Shown: piece by piece, positions 10,490 through 21,063 of the stretch
How positions within the stretch are numbered: the first letter of the stretch is position 1
Layout of the letters: the number at the start of each line of letters is the position of its first letter
NCBI GenBank assembly: GCA_033398695.1
Contig: CM065803.1
Location: 50,211,501-50,275,500, forward strand
Reading direction: 5' to 3'
DNA length: 64,000 bases
Origin: Orobanche coerulescens
Taxonomy: Eukaryota; Streptophyta; Magnoliopsida; Lamiales; Orobanchaceae
Made by a program: the position numbers and the translations under genes
Notes under the pieces: generated by a model
Seen by the model: the letters and a program-made list of their open reading frames with translations, nothing else
Database searches by the model: none
What the model was told of the DNA's origin: nothing

Positions 10490-12781
10490 TGTAATACCCG
10501 TAATTTTGATTCCTGGTGATTTTCTATTTTTGGCGGAAGTCCGTTTTGACAACTCGCTCATGACCGTTTCGTCATTCTGAGAATGATTAATTCTACACTT
10601 TTTGTCATCCGAGTTCGTTTCGGTGTTGTTTTGTTGAGTTCTGTGCTTTTTAGCGACTTTTCCGCACTTGAGTTCGATTCTTGCGAATCTCGTCCAAACT
10701 CGCTGCTTTGAGTTTCCCGCAAGTCCGTTTAACTTTGTTAGACGTGTTGTGAACTTCGGTTTGGTTATTCGATCACGTATCGTGATTTCCGGGCGTTTGG
10801 GCCATTTTGTAATTTCTTGAAAGTTACGGTATCCATATCTGTATTTGTCGTCTTGACCCTTTTCTTGGTCGCGTATGATTAATTATTGCATTACGTTTTC
10901 ATCTCGAGTCGTTGATGTCGCCCGCGAACTTTTCGCCGTGTCCGCCTGCGGCGTTTTGGAAATCGAGGCGTCGGGTCGCGGGCGAAGCAATGGCCGGACG
11001 GTTATGGATCGCCGGACGAGTCGGACATCGCCGAGCAGCACGGCAGAACCGGCGAGCGCACGCCACGGCCGGACGCGCGCGCTAGCTCGGCAGTGTAGCG
11101 CACGCTTGCCGAGTCACCACAGACGCTATCGGACACGGCGCAGGTACTCGAGGTTCGACTCGGTCGTGGTCGGCGGTAGCGCACGCCATCTGCCGGTCGA
11201 AGCGCGCGCTAACCGGGCAGGGTAGCGCACGCCGCCGACTAGCGACGCCACGGGATGAGTTGTCGAGACCGGTGGCTATCGGACAGTCGGGCTAGCGCGC
11301 GCAGCTTGGCCGTAGCGCACGCTAGCGGGGTCGGGCGGTCGAGTCACGGTCGGCGTAATTGGTCGGTGGTCGGGTCATGCGGGCCATGGCCGAGAGTGCT
11401 CGGCCGAGCATCGGGCCGATAAGCGCACGCTAGGTCGGGATGGCTAGCGCACGCTAGTTCCGCCCAAAGATAAAAAATGACACACCAGCGACTTTCTCCG
11501 TCATTTTTCATTTCATTTCCCTTCGGTCCGCGGCTGGGGTTTCGGAGGAGACGAAACCATGTTGTTGAACAACAAATCCATGAAGTTCTTGAGGTTATAT
11601 CGTTGATCAATCATCCTATAACATCTTTCGATCCAGCGAATCAAGGTTAGATCTTTAGAACCCCACTTTTGGGGAGATTTTGGGATTTTCGTGGTTTTGC
11701 CCGATTCATTCGATTTTGATGAGTAATTCATGATGAATATGATTAATCTTGTTGGTACTCTTAGTTTCCCTATGGATTCATGGTATATTTCGTGATTTTT
11801 ACGAAATCGAGAGGGTTTGGTTGTGGTCCGCCCTCGTTGTCGTTTTTATACGAATATACATGAATCGTAGGTGGGTTTCCGGGCGTATTCCAATTCCGTA
11901 TTCGTTTAGAATCTGTTGTGATTGTATTCTTCGAATCGTTAGGTTCGTTTTCGATGGTTCCTAGCATTCGTCGATGACTTTCCATTCCATTCGTTGCGTC
12001 GTCGATTATTCAAGGCAAGTATACATTTATGATTGTGCGTTCTCGACTTTGAAAGTAAGAGGAATTGATGGTATGATATGAACGAACCGTTTTTACGGCA
12101 TTCATAGATATATTGATGGCATATTATGAACGAACCGTTTTTACGGCATTCATATATGTATTATTGGCATGTAACGAACGAACCGTTTTGACGGCATTCC
12201 TACATGTAACGGCGTATGATATGAACGAACCGTTTCTACGGCATTCACATACGTCATAAGATTTTAGTCATTCCTAATAACTAGTCTTGAATTGATGAAT
12301 TGACGGATTACATTTACTTTATTGTCGAGGAGTATTATGTTTCATATTGTTATACTTGCACTAGCTATTCGACGGCTAACCCCTTTATGGGGAAATACCT
12401 TTATGTATTTCAGGTTCCAGGAGAGAGGACAGGCGGGTATCGGGTCGGCATGAAGATGATGGGCAAGTGTGATCGTGTCTTGTCTCGGTTATCTTTTTCG
12501 ATTCCTCCATTCGGTGTTGTTGTCTTGGAATGGATTTTAAATACTCGAGTATTGTATTTCGCCTTTGATGTTCCGGCCTGTGTTGCCGAGGTATTGATTT
12601 GTGCAGTGATGTATATGGTTTCATTGGTTATGGTTTTGAATACCATTTGTATCGTCTTTCTTTCCATTGTATGTAGACCTTCTCGGTCAAGCTTTATAGT
12701 TCCGCGTATGTTTAGCCTTGTGTGTCCCACGGCGGGGCTCACGGCGCTGTAATATACCCTGAATAACTTGGGGGTGTTACA
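10490..12781 (+). repeat. 3' LTR of element B
   Basis: It matches 3848-6146 along its length and ends GTTACA, followed by the target duplication AGAAG. It contains the class I array (11053-11457), a TATA-like GATAAAAA at about 11469, the intron (12015-12413) and the four hairpin units. In the first hairpin unit one outer arm is damaged (TTCATAGAT). Confidence 0.9.
11053..11457 (+). repeat. Class I palindrome array in the B 3' LTR
   Basis: This is the counterpart of 4411-4825. The intact units TAGCGCACGCTA remain near 11312 and 11444. Indels against the 5' copy are denser here than elsewhere in the LTR. Confidence 0.8.
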
Positions 12782-12786
12782 AGAAG

Positions 12787-12826
12787 TTTGCAATCTGCTT
12801 CACCATCGGGTGTGCCTTCATAACCG
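12787..12826 (+). pseudogene. SFT2-type gene, continuation after element B
   Basis: In frame with the sequence ending at 3847, this reads FAICFTIGCAFIT, the next conserved stretch of plant SFT2-like proteins. Similarity stops at 12826, directly before GTTGCGG. That may be an intron donor (G|GTTGCGG) or a breakpoint. I see no further SFT2-like coding sequence downstream in the window. Confidence 0.8.
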
Positions 12827-13680
12827 GTTGCGGACCCGACCCGACCGACAGTCCAATTTTCAGACCATTTTCGTCCAGCCGACTGTTGCCTAAAGTTTCG
12901 ACCCGATCTGATCGAAGCACCGCCGGATTTTCCTATGGTTTTATGCACGTGATATTTACTGTTTGAAAACCTAGTGCAATCGAGACAAAACCTATCAAAA
13001 TCGAAAAAAAAACGAGAGACGAGAATTTCCGCGCGTAAATTTTCTGCACAGCACAGTCGTACTAAAAACATGTTTTCCGATTCGTTAACCGTCGGATCGG
13101 TATGAAATTTTGACAGAACCTTCCCAACACAAATATATGTTTATTCAACGGTGGAGATCAGATTTCGAGTAGTATTGCATACTGAATCTGCTGCCGAATA
13201 GAAGCAGATTTTTACGAGGAAACTTGGAGATCCGACCTCATCTAATACCGAGCTGCTGCATCGCCGCGCTCGAGTCCTTTTTTGGCCGAATTATCGAGCC
13301 CAGTAGCCCTATCCGGGTGTTTCTCAACTCTCTATTTTTCTAATTCATGATTCATTTATCATCAACTTGTATATTTATGAATCTAACTATGTTTATGCTT
13401 TACGTGGCATATAGGAAAATACGTTGCTCATGACGATGTGCACGCTATGGAGAAAAGCCATATTTGTTATCCCGTTCAAGGATCAAAGTAAATATGGAAC
13501 CGAATACCACGTAAATATGTTGCTCATATGGTGAGAAGGTCCCGTTCAAGGATCAAAGCATATATGGAACCAAGTACCCGAAAAACTTTATTAAAGTTCC
13601 CGTTTTTTTCAATTCCTCTCTTTTGGGAATTTTTTTTTGGGGGAATTGGGTATTTGGGTTCTTTATCTCCCACGCTACTT
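12827..13680. other. Region after the SFT2-type fragment, no gene seen
   Basis: It could be SFT2 intron or unrelated DNA. An imperfect direct repeat of about 38 bases (CCCGTTCAAGGATCAAAG followed by TATGGAACC) occurs at 13473-13510 and 13543-13580. No convincing reading frame is seen. Confidence 0.5.
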
Positions 13681-15865
13681 TGCGGTAGATGAGACTATGA
13701 GAGGTGGTATCACTCTCGTATGTCGAAGTAAACTGTGTGACGGTCCTGGGGGAGTCACGGATAATTGTTGAAAGTCGATATTTGTGGTTGTTGCATACAC
13801 CACGTTTTGGGTGCGATTTGACGTCGCCGTTTTGTCGATTTTAAACCAACAATTGAATAAAATGAATATTGTCGGTAATGGTAAAGTTATGACTTGTTCA
13901 TGATTAGTCACGGAATTGTGACGTACAAATGGGACAAACATCGATTACGACGGATATGTCATGGTTAAAATCGATTTGTGATGGATTTTGTCACGTTGAA
14001 TTGAGCGACCACCACGTTGGCCTTGACCCAATCCCATACTTGGAAAACTCCATCTTTCATCCTATTAAAATAAAATATTACATGTGGATGTAGTCATGCA
14101 TCGTCTCCTTGCAATATGATATATGAAAGAATGTACGAGTAATTCTCATGAGTTTCAACATGTAAAGCAATGACATATTGCGTTAAGTACATGAATTCGT
14201 TGACCACGATTATAGTTAGTGTGACTATAGGTCCGAATACTTTTCTGAGTATTTGTAAAGGCATGTGCCTTATACATTTGACTATGTTTAGTCAATCTTA
14301 TTGGATGGTCAAGACGAGTTGGTTATGGTATATTCATTATGTCTCATGGTTCAAAATGCTTAATATTGATGCTCCACGTTGCATCCATATAACGTGGCTA
14401 TTATGACGTATACTTGCAAATTGAGAAATAAAATACTTGGTTGATTTGATGCACTTTAGTGGATTTTGTCTACACTTTGATCATGACTAGGCGCATCCTC
14501 CTTGGTATTTGTTTATGCTTTGAAAGTTCAAACGGAATCAGTGGTTTTTAAACAGCCTTAACTGTACCGACATTCCTACTTTCTCTGCAAGTCTACCAAG
14601 TTGGAGTTACCAAAAGGATCATTAGTCAAGATAAGAAATCGAACACCCTGTTGCGTTTAAACGCGCCTATGGCTGTCATTGCCATGTTTTTGCATCAACA
14701 CTTATGCCATTGGATATGGTCTCAACCTTGTTTTCTCACGAAAGTTGGGAAATACTAAAGCAGCTAATTAAAATATGCACTGTGATCTGAGTTTAATGAT
14801 ATGTGTGATGCGTAATATATGGATAGAAAGATACGGAAGTCTAGTTTCCAGAACATCTGACCGTTCGTCCATACCCTTCCTAACAAGGGAGTTATCGCTG
14901 TTTTAGTGAACAAAGGTCAAGCTGCGTGGAATTTTATTTCCAGCGATTGTGCTAACTTTTGTCCCAACCAACTTGGTTTCTATCTTAAATTTGCAAGTGG
15001 TCTTATAACACATATTTTTCAACCTCTTTTTGGCCGAATCTGCCATAGATGATGCAGTTTTTGGTATGCGTTGTATGCTAAACTATCATCTTTCAAATGT
15101 TGAAAAATAGTTTCCTTGGGGAAGCTCAAAATACGCACCCTTATAAGAAGGTCGAGCGTGTGCATGGTAGTGTTACACCATGCTTGTGTCGTAATTTTTC
15201 CCCTTAGGCATATAACCTTGCTATGTTATGCACTCAATATGATAGATCATTTTGATCATATCAAGTATAAAATCTCTATGTTGTTAGAGTGTTCGTTATG
15301 CTCATGTTTGTAAAATTTTGCAAGCGAAATTGAGTGCGTATTAAGCTGTTTCCAAGGAACGCAATATTTTTGGATTTCGTATTATAAATCCATTGTAACT
15401 ATGATGAGTAGGTCATCACAATCAATGAACGGTATGATGCTCAAGTTGTTGAATGCCGAATGGCGTTTTCTAGTCGCATATGTCCCGTAACAATTGAACC
15501 ATGTTATGACTCGATGATACATATGTCAAAGTGTATCACTCATAGCATCTCATTATGATTTGTGTGAAATAAAATCTTATGCATCACTTGTATTGAATAT
15601 GTGAAAGGAAAAATATTCATGATTCAATATGGTCCGGCTTGCATCGGTTTGTGTAACCAGAAGATGTATTGGGACACTGTTACATTTAGGCTTTAATAGT
15701 CTGGAGTTTGGATAGTTTGATGATCCACATACCACGGTATTGTCATGGACATTATTTTCTTTGAACAAAGAAACTAGTTGGATCAAAGACACCAAAGTAC
15801 GTTGGTGGAGTCGTGAGCAGGGCTCATGACCGATGATGATATTTATGTCATCCGCGTCTTGCTTT
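13681..15865. other. Degenerate sequence left of Athila-like element C, possibly the 5' half of copia X
   Basis: No domain is recognisable. Because C inserted with a clean GCTTT duplication, this stretch was once continuous with 24982 onward, where copia pol remnants appear. By that logic it may hold the gag or protease part of X, but its stops and frameshifts prevent confirmation. Confidence 0.35.
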
Positions 15866-16027
15866 TGTTAGGCGTATTTTTATACGCTTATTTATCATTA
15901 TTTTGTAGTATTTTGGAGTGTGAACTCATCTAAATGAGCTGTTAATGCCTTAATTTTGTATGATTGACAGGAAATTGAAGTCCGGAAGCTTAAACGAGGC
16001 AAAACGGCGAAGCGGCAAAATCGACTA

Positions 16028-16204
16028 TGAGCCGCGGCACAAGGAAGCCGAGCCGCGGCAAAGGAAGACACCACCGAAGGGCGAGTAGGTCAGTACTCGT
16101 GCGCGGCACGCCCATGTGAGCCGCGGCACGTAAGGATTTAATTACGCCCGGTATTCAGATTTTGGCGATGTGCCGCGGCACGAGTTCGATGAGCCGCGGC
16201 ACAC
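16028..16204 (+). repeat. Class II palindrome array in the C 5' LTR
   Basis: Five to six units of GAGCCGCGGCAC or GTGCCGCGGCAC. The array ends 89 bases before the TATA box. It recurs in the 3' LTR at 23831-24006. Confidence 0.88.
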
Positions 16205-16292
16205 TTAGCGGGTTTGGTACGTCTGCAGATTTTGGGCCGTTTGGCCGATTTTCAACCAACTAATACGGACGCGATTTATGGAAGTCTTGAGC

Positions 16293-16300
16293 TATAAATA
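16293..16300 (+). promoter_or_regulatory. TATA box of the C 5' LTR
   Basis: TATAAATA in the context GAGCTATAAATAGGGC, conserved in the 3' LTR at 24101-24108. Transcription would be expected to start about 30 bases downstream. Confidence 0.75.
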
Positions 16301-17170
16301 GGGCTTAAGACCCTAATTTAATTATCTTGGAACCATTGAATCTAAACCTAGGAGAGAAGCTTGAGACGAGAGAAGAGGAGGAAGCGAGAAGAATTCAAGG
16401 CGAAGGCGGGAGTCAAGAACGGAGGAATCCGAGCTTCATCTACGTTTGAATTTTATGCTTTCGTTTATTTATTACGTATTGTCGGTTTTTAGTATGTCGC
16501 TAAAGCCCTAATCTAGGGTTTTGATGAAACCTTTATTTTGACGAATTGATTGAGATTATCCAATTTATTACCTTTTTATTGAGTTTTCCCAATTATGTTT
16601 AATGCTTGCAATTATCGGCCAATAGTTGTATTGATTTAATCATTCACTTGAATCGGGAGAGGAGATTTGGTGAGGAACTATTGGTGAGGACCGTTTTATT
16701 CTCGTGAGATAGGAATATACTCATAGGAACTACGTGGCCTTTAGGAGATTTCATGCTTTTGCCTAGCGACGAGATAATTCACCTAGGGATAGAGTGCGTT
16801 AGTCGCCGTTAGATAAATCTATTGACCTCGGAGAGGCGGTAGAGTATATTAGCAATCTCGCCTTCAATAAATTGGGAAAATTATTTATTACGGATAATCA
16901 AGATTAAATTCGGATAAATTAAGGTGGATTCGAACTCTAGACTTATTTATCATTTGATTCCTTTTATTCAAGCTATCGTTTTCTTTAGTCTTTTATTAAT
17001 TCTTTTAGTTATTAATCCAAAAACCCAACTTCGATTGTTCAAATAAAATTGGAATACGAAACGTCGGTAGTTAGAGATTCAATCCTCGTGGGAACGATAC
17101 TCTACTTATCACTTTATTACTTGTAAACGATGACGTGCACTTGCGTGTAGGAAATATCGCAACAAGTTTT

Positions 17171-17187
17171 TGGCGCCGTTGGGATTG
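17171..17187 (+). other. Primer binding site of element C
   Basis: TGGCGCCGTTGGGATTG lies six bases past the LTR end. The first 11 bases match the tRNA-Asp-type site usual in Athila-like elements. Confidence 0.82.
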
Positions 17188-17288
17188 AAATTTTCTAATA
17201 TCGACTTAAGTATTTCAGGTCTTAATTTGAACGTTTTTGTGTAGTTAATTTTGTTTATTCGTTTTCCTTTCAGACCTTTCGTGTAGTG

Positions 17289-18240
17289 CATGAGAAGACT
17301 CGTGAAGGCTTACTACCTTTGGACACCGAGCTCGAGCGCACGCTAAGAAGGAATAAAAAGGAGAAAAGAGAGTTGCGATTTACGGCCAAGATGGCCGAAA
17401 ATATTGAAATCTAAGGAGGAGACAACCAAGTGCGGCAAGTTCAACCGGAACTCGCTCTTCGGGATTATGCCATGCCGCAAGTCAACGCAAATTTTTCGGG
17501 AATTCGGCGTCCCACCATCCAAGCTAATAATTTTGAGATCAAGCCCGCCATTATTCAGATGGTGCAGGCGAGCCCATTCTGTGGACTACCGAAGGACGAT
17601 CCGAATGCCCACATTGCTTCTTTCCTTGAGATATGCGACACTTTAAAAACAAATGGTGTCACCGACGATGCCATCCGATTGAGGCTTTTCCCTTTTTCTT
17701 TGAGGGATAAAGCAAAGTTTTGGTTAAATTCCTTACCGCCGGGGTCGATTACAACATGGGAGAGGTTAGTGCAAGCCTTCCTTGCAAAATTTTTCCCACC
17801 AGCTAAGACGGCGCGGTTGAGAAACGAGATAACTACTTTTGCCCAGTTCGATATGGAATCGCTCCACGAGGCATGGGAGCGATATAAAGAATTACTTCGA
17901 AGATGCCCTCATCACGGCATTCCTGATTGGCTTCAGCTGCATACGTTTTATGGTGGTTTGAGTGCTTCTACACGCACTCTTGTAGATGCGGCATCCGGTG
18001 GGACATTCATGGGAAAATCTATGGCCGAGGCTCACGTGCTTTTGGAAGATATGGCTGAAAACGCTTACCAATGGCCAGAAGAAAGATTGACACCGAAGAG
18101 GGTAATGGAAGTTTCGAGCAATGATCCGATTTCCACCTTGTCAGCTCAAGTCGCCGCTTTGACACAATGCCTCAGAACTTTTCGCACGCACCAGCCCCCG
18201 TTACCATTGAGACGTGTAATTGGTGTAACGGATCACACCC
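17289..18240 (+). pseudogene. Gag N-terminal part of element C (capsid region)
   Basis: The frame from 17289 runs through REGLLPLDTELERTLRR and a likely gag start at 17392 (MAENIEI), meets a stop TAA at 17412, then stays open from 17415. Landmarks are DYAMPQVNANFSGIRRP and a capsid-like helical region (DDAIRLRLFPFSLRDKAKFW, TWERLVQAFLAKFFPP) typical of plant retrotransposon gag. Near 18165, after AALTQ, homology moves to the next frame; a single missing base in a CAG-like context would explain it. Gag forms the particle that packages element RNA. Both breaks are single-base and could be sequencing errors. Confidence 0.85.
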
Positions 18241-19960
18241 GAGTGCGGAGTGTCAATTTGGAAATCCGTTCGAGCAAAATCAGATGGAGCAAGCTCAATT
18301 CGTAGCCAATGGAAATCGACAAAGCCATTTTTACCCCAGCACTTATACTCAAGGGTGGAGGAATCAACAAAATTTTCCATGGAGAAATGGGCAAGCTATG
18401 AAGGCTCCACAACCTCGACCGAATAACCCGTACTCCAATACGTATAATCCGGGGTGGCGCAATCATCCCAACTTTTCATGGAGAAACGGACAGAACGCAC
18501 ACCAGCCCACTTTCGCCCAGAATCAACAGCAGCCCCCTTCCGCTCCCAAAGTGTCTCTCGAGGAAGCGCTTGCAAAATTGGCGGCAAATACGAGTCAATT
18601 TATGACTCGGACGGAAGCTACACTACAAAATCATTCTGCTTCCATTCGGAATTTGGAGGTCCAGCTGGGTCAAATAGCGAATGTGTTGACAGCTCGTCCG
18701 GAGGGAGCATTGCCGAGTACAACAGAGACTAATCCTAGAGAGAGTCTAAACGCAGTTAGCTTGAGAAGCGGGAGAGATGTGCTAGATCAGCCCGAGCGGG
18801 GTAAAGAGAAGAAGGTGATTGAGGAAGAGATGGAATTAAAGCTAGAGGAGTCGAAGGAAGTTCAGCCGGATAACTCAAAGACATGTGTTCCCCCCGTTCC
18901 GTTTCCGCAGAGACTACAGCAAAGAAGGGCGGACAAACAATTTTCTAAGTTCCTTGAGGTGTTCAAAAAGCTTCACATAAATATTCCGTTCGCCGACGCA
19001 TTGGAGCAGATGCCGAGCTATGTCAAATTCATGAAAGAGATATTATCGAAGAAGAGAAAACTTGAGGAGTTTGAAACGGTCGCCTTGACAGAGGAGTGTA
19101 GTGCTATTCTTCAAAAGAAGCTCCCACCTAAGTTGAAAGATCCGGGAAGCTTCAACATTCCTTGTACCATGGGGGATCTTTCATTTAATAAGGCACTATG
19201 CGATCTTGGTGCGAGTATCAACCTCATGCCTCTGTCGATTTTCCAAAAGCTGAATATTGGGGAAGCCAAGCCAACCACGATCTCATTACAATTGGCGGAT
19301 CGATCGATAAAGTATCCGAGGGGAGTAATCGAGGATGTTTTAGTTAAAGTTGATAAGTTCATCTTTCCAGCCGACTTCATCGTACTAGACATGGAGGAAG
19401 ATGACAATATTCCGATCATCTTGGGACGACCATTTCTAGCGACGGGCCGAACCCTTATAGACGTGGAAAAGGGAGAGCTAACTCTGAGGGTCCAAGACGA
19501 GCAAGTTACTTTTCAAGTGTTCAAATCGTTCCCCTGTCCCGGAAGTGCTGATAAAGGATCACAAATTGAGGGTGTGGATGTTTGTGAAAGAGGAAAGCAT
19601 CGAAAAAATCGTCGTTGGGAAAATTCAGATTTTGTGTTAAATGGCTCAAGTTTGAAGAAGGATGTAGAACTAGTGGCGTTTCTCGACCATGAAGAAAAAT
19701 CTGCTGCAGTTGTGAGTTCGTTTGTGAAGGAGGAGAGTGAGCCGAAAGCCAAGAGAAAAATTAGTCATGGAGAAACCGGGTGTTTCGGGAAGTTTTTCAA
19801 GTCGAAACCTCTTCGCAAACAACATTTGATTACCGAACCGAGAATCGAACCGCTGATGACCAATGGTCATAATTTTAACCAAAATATAAACGGTTCGATA
19901 AACGGGGCGGAAGCCAAATGGAGTTTGCAGCGAACTAACGTGTTCAATAGGTCCGGCTGA
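18167..19960 (+). CDS. Gag C-terminal part and retropepsin-like protease of element C
   Basis: This is a 597-residue open frame continuing the gag. It starts with a zinc-knuckle-like CNWCNGSHPSAEC. Next come Asn/Gln-rich repeats (GWRNQQNFPWRNGQ and GWRNHPNFSWRNGQ), a helical segment, charged linkers, and the protease-like motif CDLGASINLMPLSIFQKL with a downstream IILGRPFLATG flap-like region. DLGAS replaces the usual D-T/S-G, as is common in Athila-type proteases. The frame ends at 19960 and nothing resembling reverse transcriptase follows. The apparent ATG is probably internal to the gag polyprotein. Confidence 0.88.
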   Translation: MPQNFSHAPAPVTIETCNWCNGSHPSAECQFGNPFEQNQMEQAQFVANGNRQSHFYPSTYTQGWRNQQNFPWRNGQAMKAPQPRPNNPYSNTYNPGWRNHPNFSWRNGQNAHQPTFAQNQQQPPSAPKVSLEEALAKLAANTSQFMTRTEATLQNHSASIRNLEVQLGQIANVLTARPEGALPSTTETNPRESLNAVSLRSGRDVLDQPERGKEKKVIEEEMELKLEESKEVQPDNSKTCVPPVPFPQRLQQRRADKQFSKFLEVFKKLHINIPFADALEQMPSYVKFMKEILSKKRKLEEFETVALTEECSAILQKKLPPKLKDPGSFNIPCTMGDLSFNKALCDLGASINLMPLSIFQKLNIGEAKPTTISLQLADRSIKYPRGVIEDVLVKVDKFIFPADFIVLDMEEDDNIPIILGRPFLATGRTLIDVEKGELTLRVQDEQVTFQVFKSFPCPGSADKGSQIEGVDVCERGKHRKNRRWENSDFVLNGSSLKKDVELVAFLDHEEKSAAVVSSFVKEESEPKAKRKISHGETGCFGKFFKSKPLRKQHLITEPRIEPLMTNGHNFNQNINGSINGAEAKWSLQRTNVFNRSG

Positions 19961-19969
19961 AGACTATAA

Positions 19970-20000
19970 ACTTAGCGCTTCTCGGGAGGCAACCCGAGCT
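19970..20000 (+). other. Conserved GGGAGGCAACCC hairpin motif
   Basis: CTCGGG (19981-19986) pairs with CCCGAG (19993-19998) around AGGCAA. This motif usually follows pol in Athila-like elements; here it directly follows the protease, consistent with a deletion of the rest of pol. Confidence 0.7.
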
Positions 20001-20151
20001 CGTAGTTGTAGATTTTTGCATTTCTTTATTTTTCTTATATTCGTAATTCTTATGTTTCATCATATTTGTGCTTCTATTTGCTTCTTCCTCTCGTTTTTAA
20101 CGTCTTCTTTTCAAAATTCGTGCAGGAAAGTCCTGGGGAGAAACTGGAGTA

Positions 20152-20374
20152 TGAGCCGCGGCACCGTTATTGTGAGCCGCGGCACACATCGATCGCAGGG
20201 GGAGGCAAAAACCGACTGTACTTTGTGCCGCGGCACGGCATAAATGAGCCGCGGCACACTTGAGCAATGAGCCGCGGCACACGAAATCTGTGCCGCGGCA
20301 CACGACAAAACGAGACACAGGTAAAAGGGACTGTACCTTGTGCCGCGGCACAGCGATTGTGAGCCGCGGCACAC
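20152..20374 (+). repeat. Class II palindrome array inside element C
   Basis: About eight units of GAGCCGCGGCAC or GTGCCGCGGCAC occur in 220 bases. They are distinct from the LTR copies and lie upstream of the accessory ORF. A TATA-like CATATAAC follows at about 20401-20408. Confidence 0.88.
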
Positions 20375-20530
20375 TATGCGGAATTTGAAAGGCCAGGTAG
20401 CATATAACGAGCATTCGGCCGGCATTTCCAGGTAAGCTTTCCTATTTCCTTGCCTTCCCTCCCCAGCGCGAACCGGCCGAAGCGATTCTTCAATTTTTTT
20501 CCTGCGATTTTTCTTGAAATCTTCAAAAAG

Positions 20531-21055
20531 GTACGTTTGAATCTTGAATTCTTATTTGCTTATGGTTGATATATGGAAGTGTCTATGCTTTGAATGATTG
20601 GAACATGTTTATTTTTCTTCATATAGTTTTGTGATTGTTAGAGAATAACAGGGGAGTTTCATCGAATTTTCTTGATTAAATTGGAACATAAATGAGTTGA
20701 ATGTGTTAAGTTGTTGCTGATTGAATTGTATTTCTGTTTTTGGGGGTTGAATCGAGCTAGAACTATGTTTATTCTTCAAGTAAGCGTGCGCCCTCAAGGT
20801 GTCCGATAAATTGCCCAAATGAATAGTTTTCTTTGAAAAAGCAAGTGTTTTGAAGTTTTGTGCAACGTATACGTTTTCAATTTACAGCAAGCCCAACCCT
20901 TACATCCAGTTTTGATGTTTAAGTCCAAATTCATCTTTGTCTCTCGTATGCGCTAGTGTCTTAAATTCGGAATTTCTGGTTTGATGTCTTTAGCCGCGCA
21001 TATATCATCGTTATTATTTTTTTGCGTAAATAAACCCTCGTGTTGTGCTTCTCAG
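20531..21055 (+). other. Predicted 5'-UTR intron before the accessory ORF of C
   Basis: Donor AAAAAG|GTACGTTT at 20531 and acceptor TTGTGCTTCTCAG ending at 21055 enclose an AT-rich 525-base interval. The accessory ORF starts eight bases later (ATGGCG at 21064). Confidence 0.5.
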
Positions 21056-21063
21056 GACTGATT

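Larger units (their letters stand above)
3848..12781 (+). mobile_element. Element B: complete gypsy-derived element without pol, inserted in the SFT2-type gene
   Basis: Two LTRs of about 2.3 kb (3848-6146 and 10490-12781) flank 4.3 kb of internal sequence. The 5-bp duplication AGAAG (3843-3847 and 12782-12786) marks the insertion. The tRNA-iMet-type primer site follows the 5' LTR and a polypurine tract precedes the 3' LTR. I find no gag or pol reading frame inside, so it must depend on enzymes from relatives, as in large retrotransposon derivatives (LARDs). The palindrome AAGTTTCGGGACGAAACTT before the 3' LTR and the U3 sequence link it to A and E. The LTR pair differs by many one-base indels, especially in the GC-rich array. 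Confidence 0.9.
15866..17164 (+). repeat. 5' LTR of element C
   Basis: It starts TGTTAGGCG and ends GCAACA. A class II array (16028-16204) lies just upstream of the TATA box TATAAATA at 16293-16300. Differences from the 3' LTR are mainly one- or two-base indels near CAG, CTG, CCG or CGG. Confidence 0.92.

Noticed and set aside
12739..13071. Reverse-strand frame of 110 codons over the SFT2-type remnant
   Set aside because: It overlaps the LTR end and the recognised forward coding fragment and has no family features.
20097..20425. Reverse-strand reading frames rich in CRGT/PRHT/AAAH repeats (also near 28591-28956 and 33870-34356)
   Set aside because: They are translations of the repeated GCCGCGGCAC palindrome, which stays open in several frames. 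No protein family is suggested.
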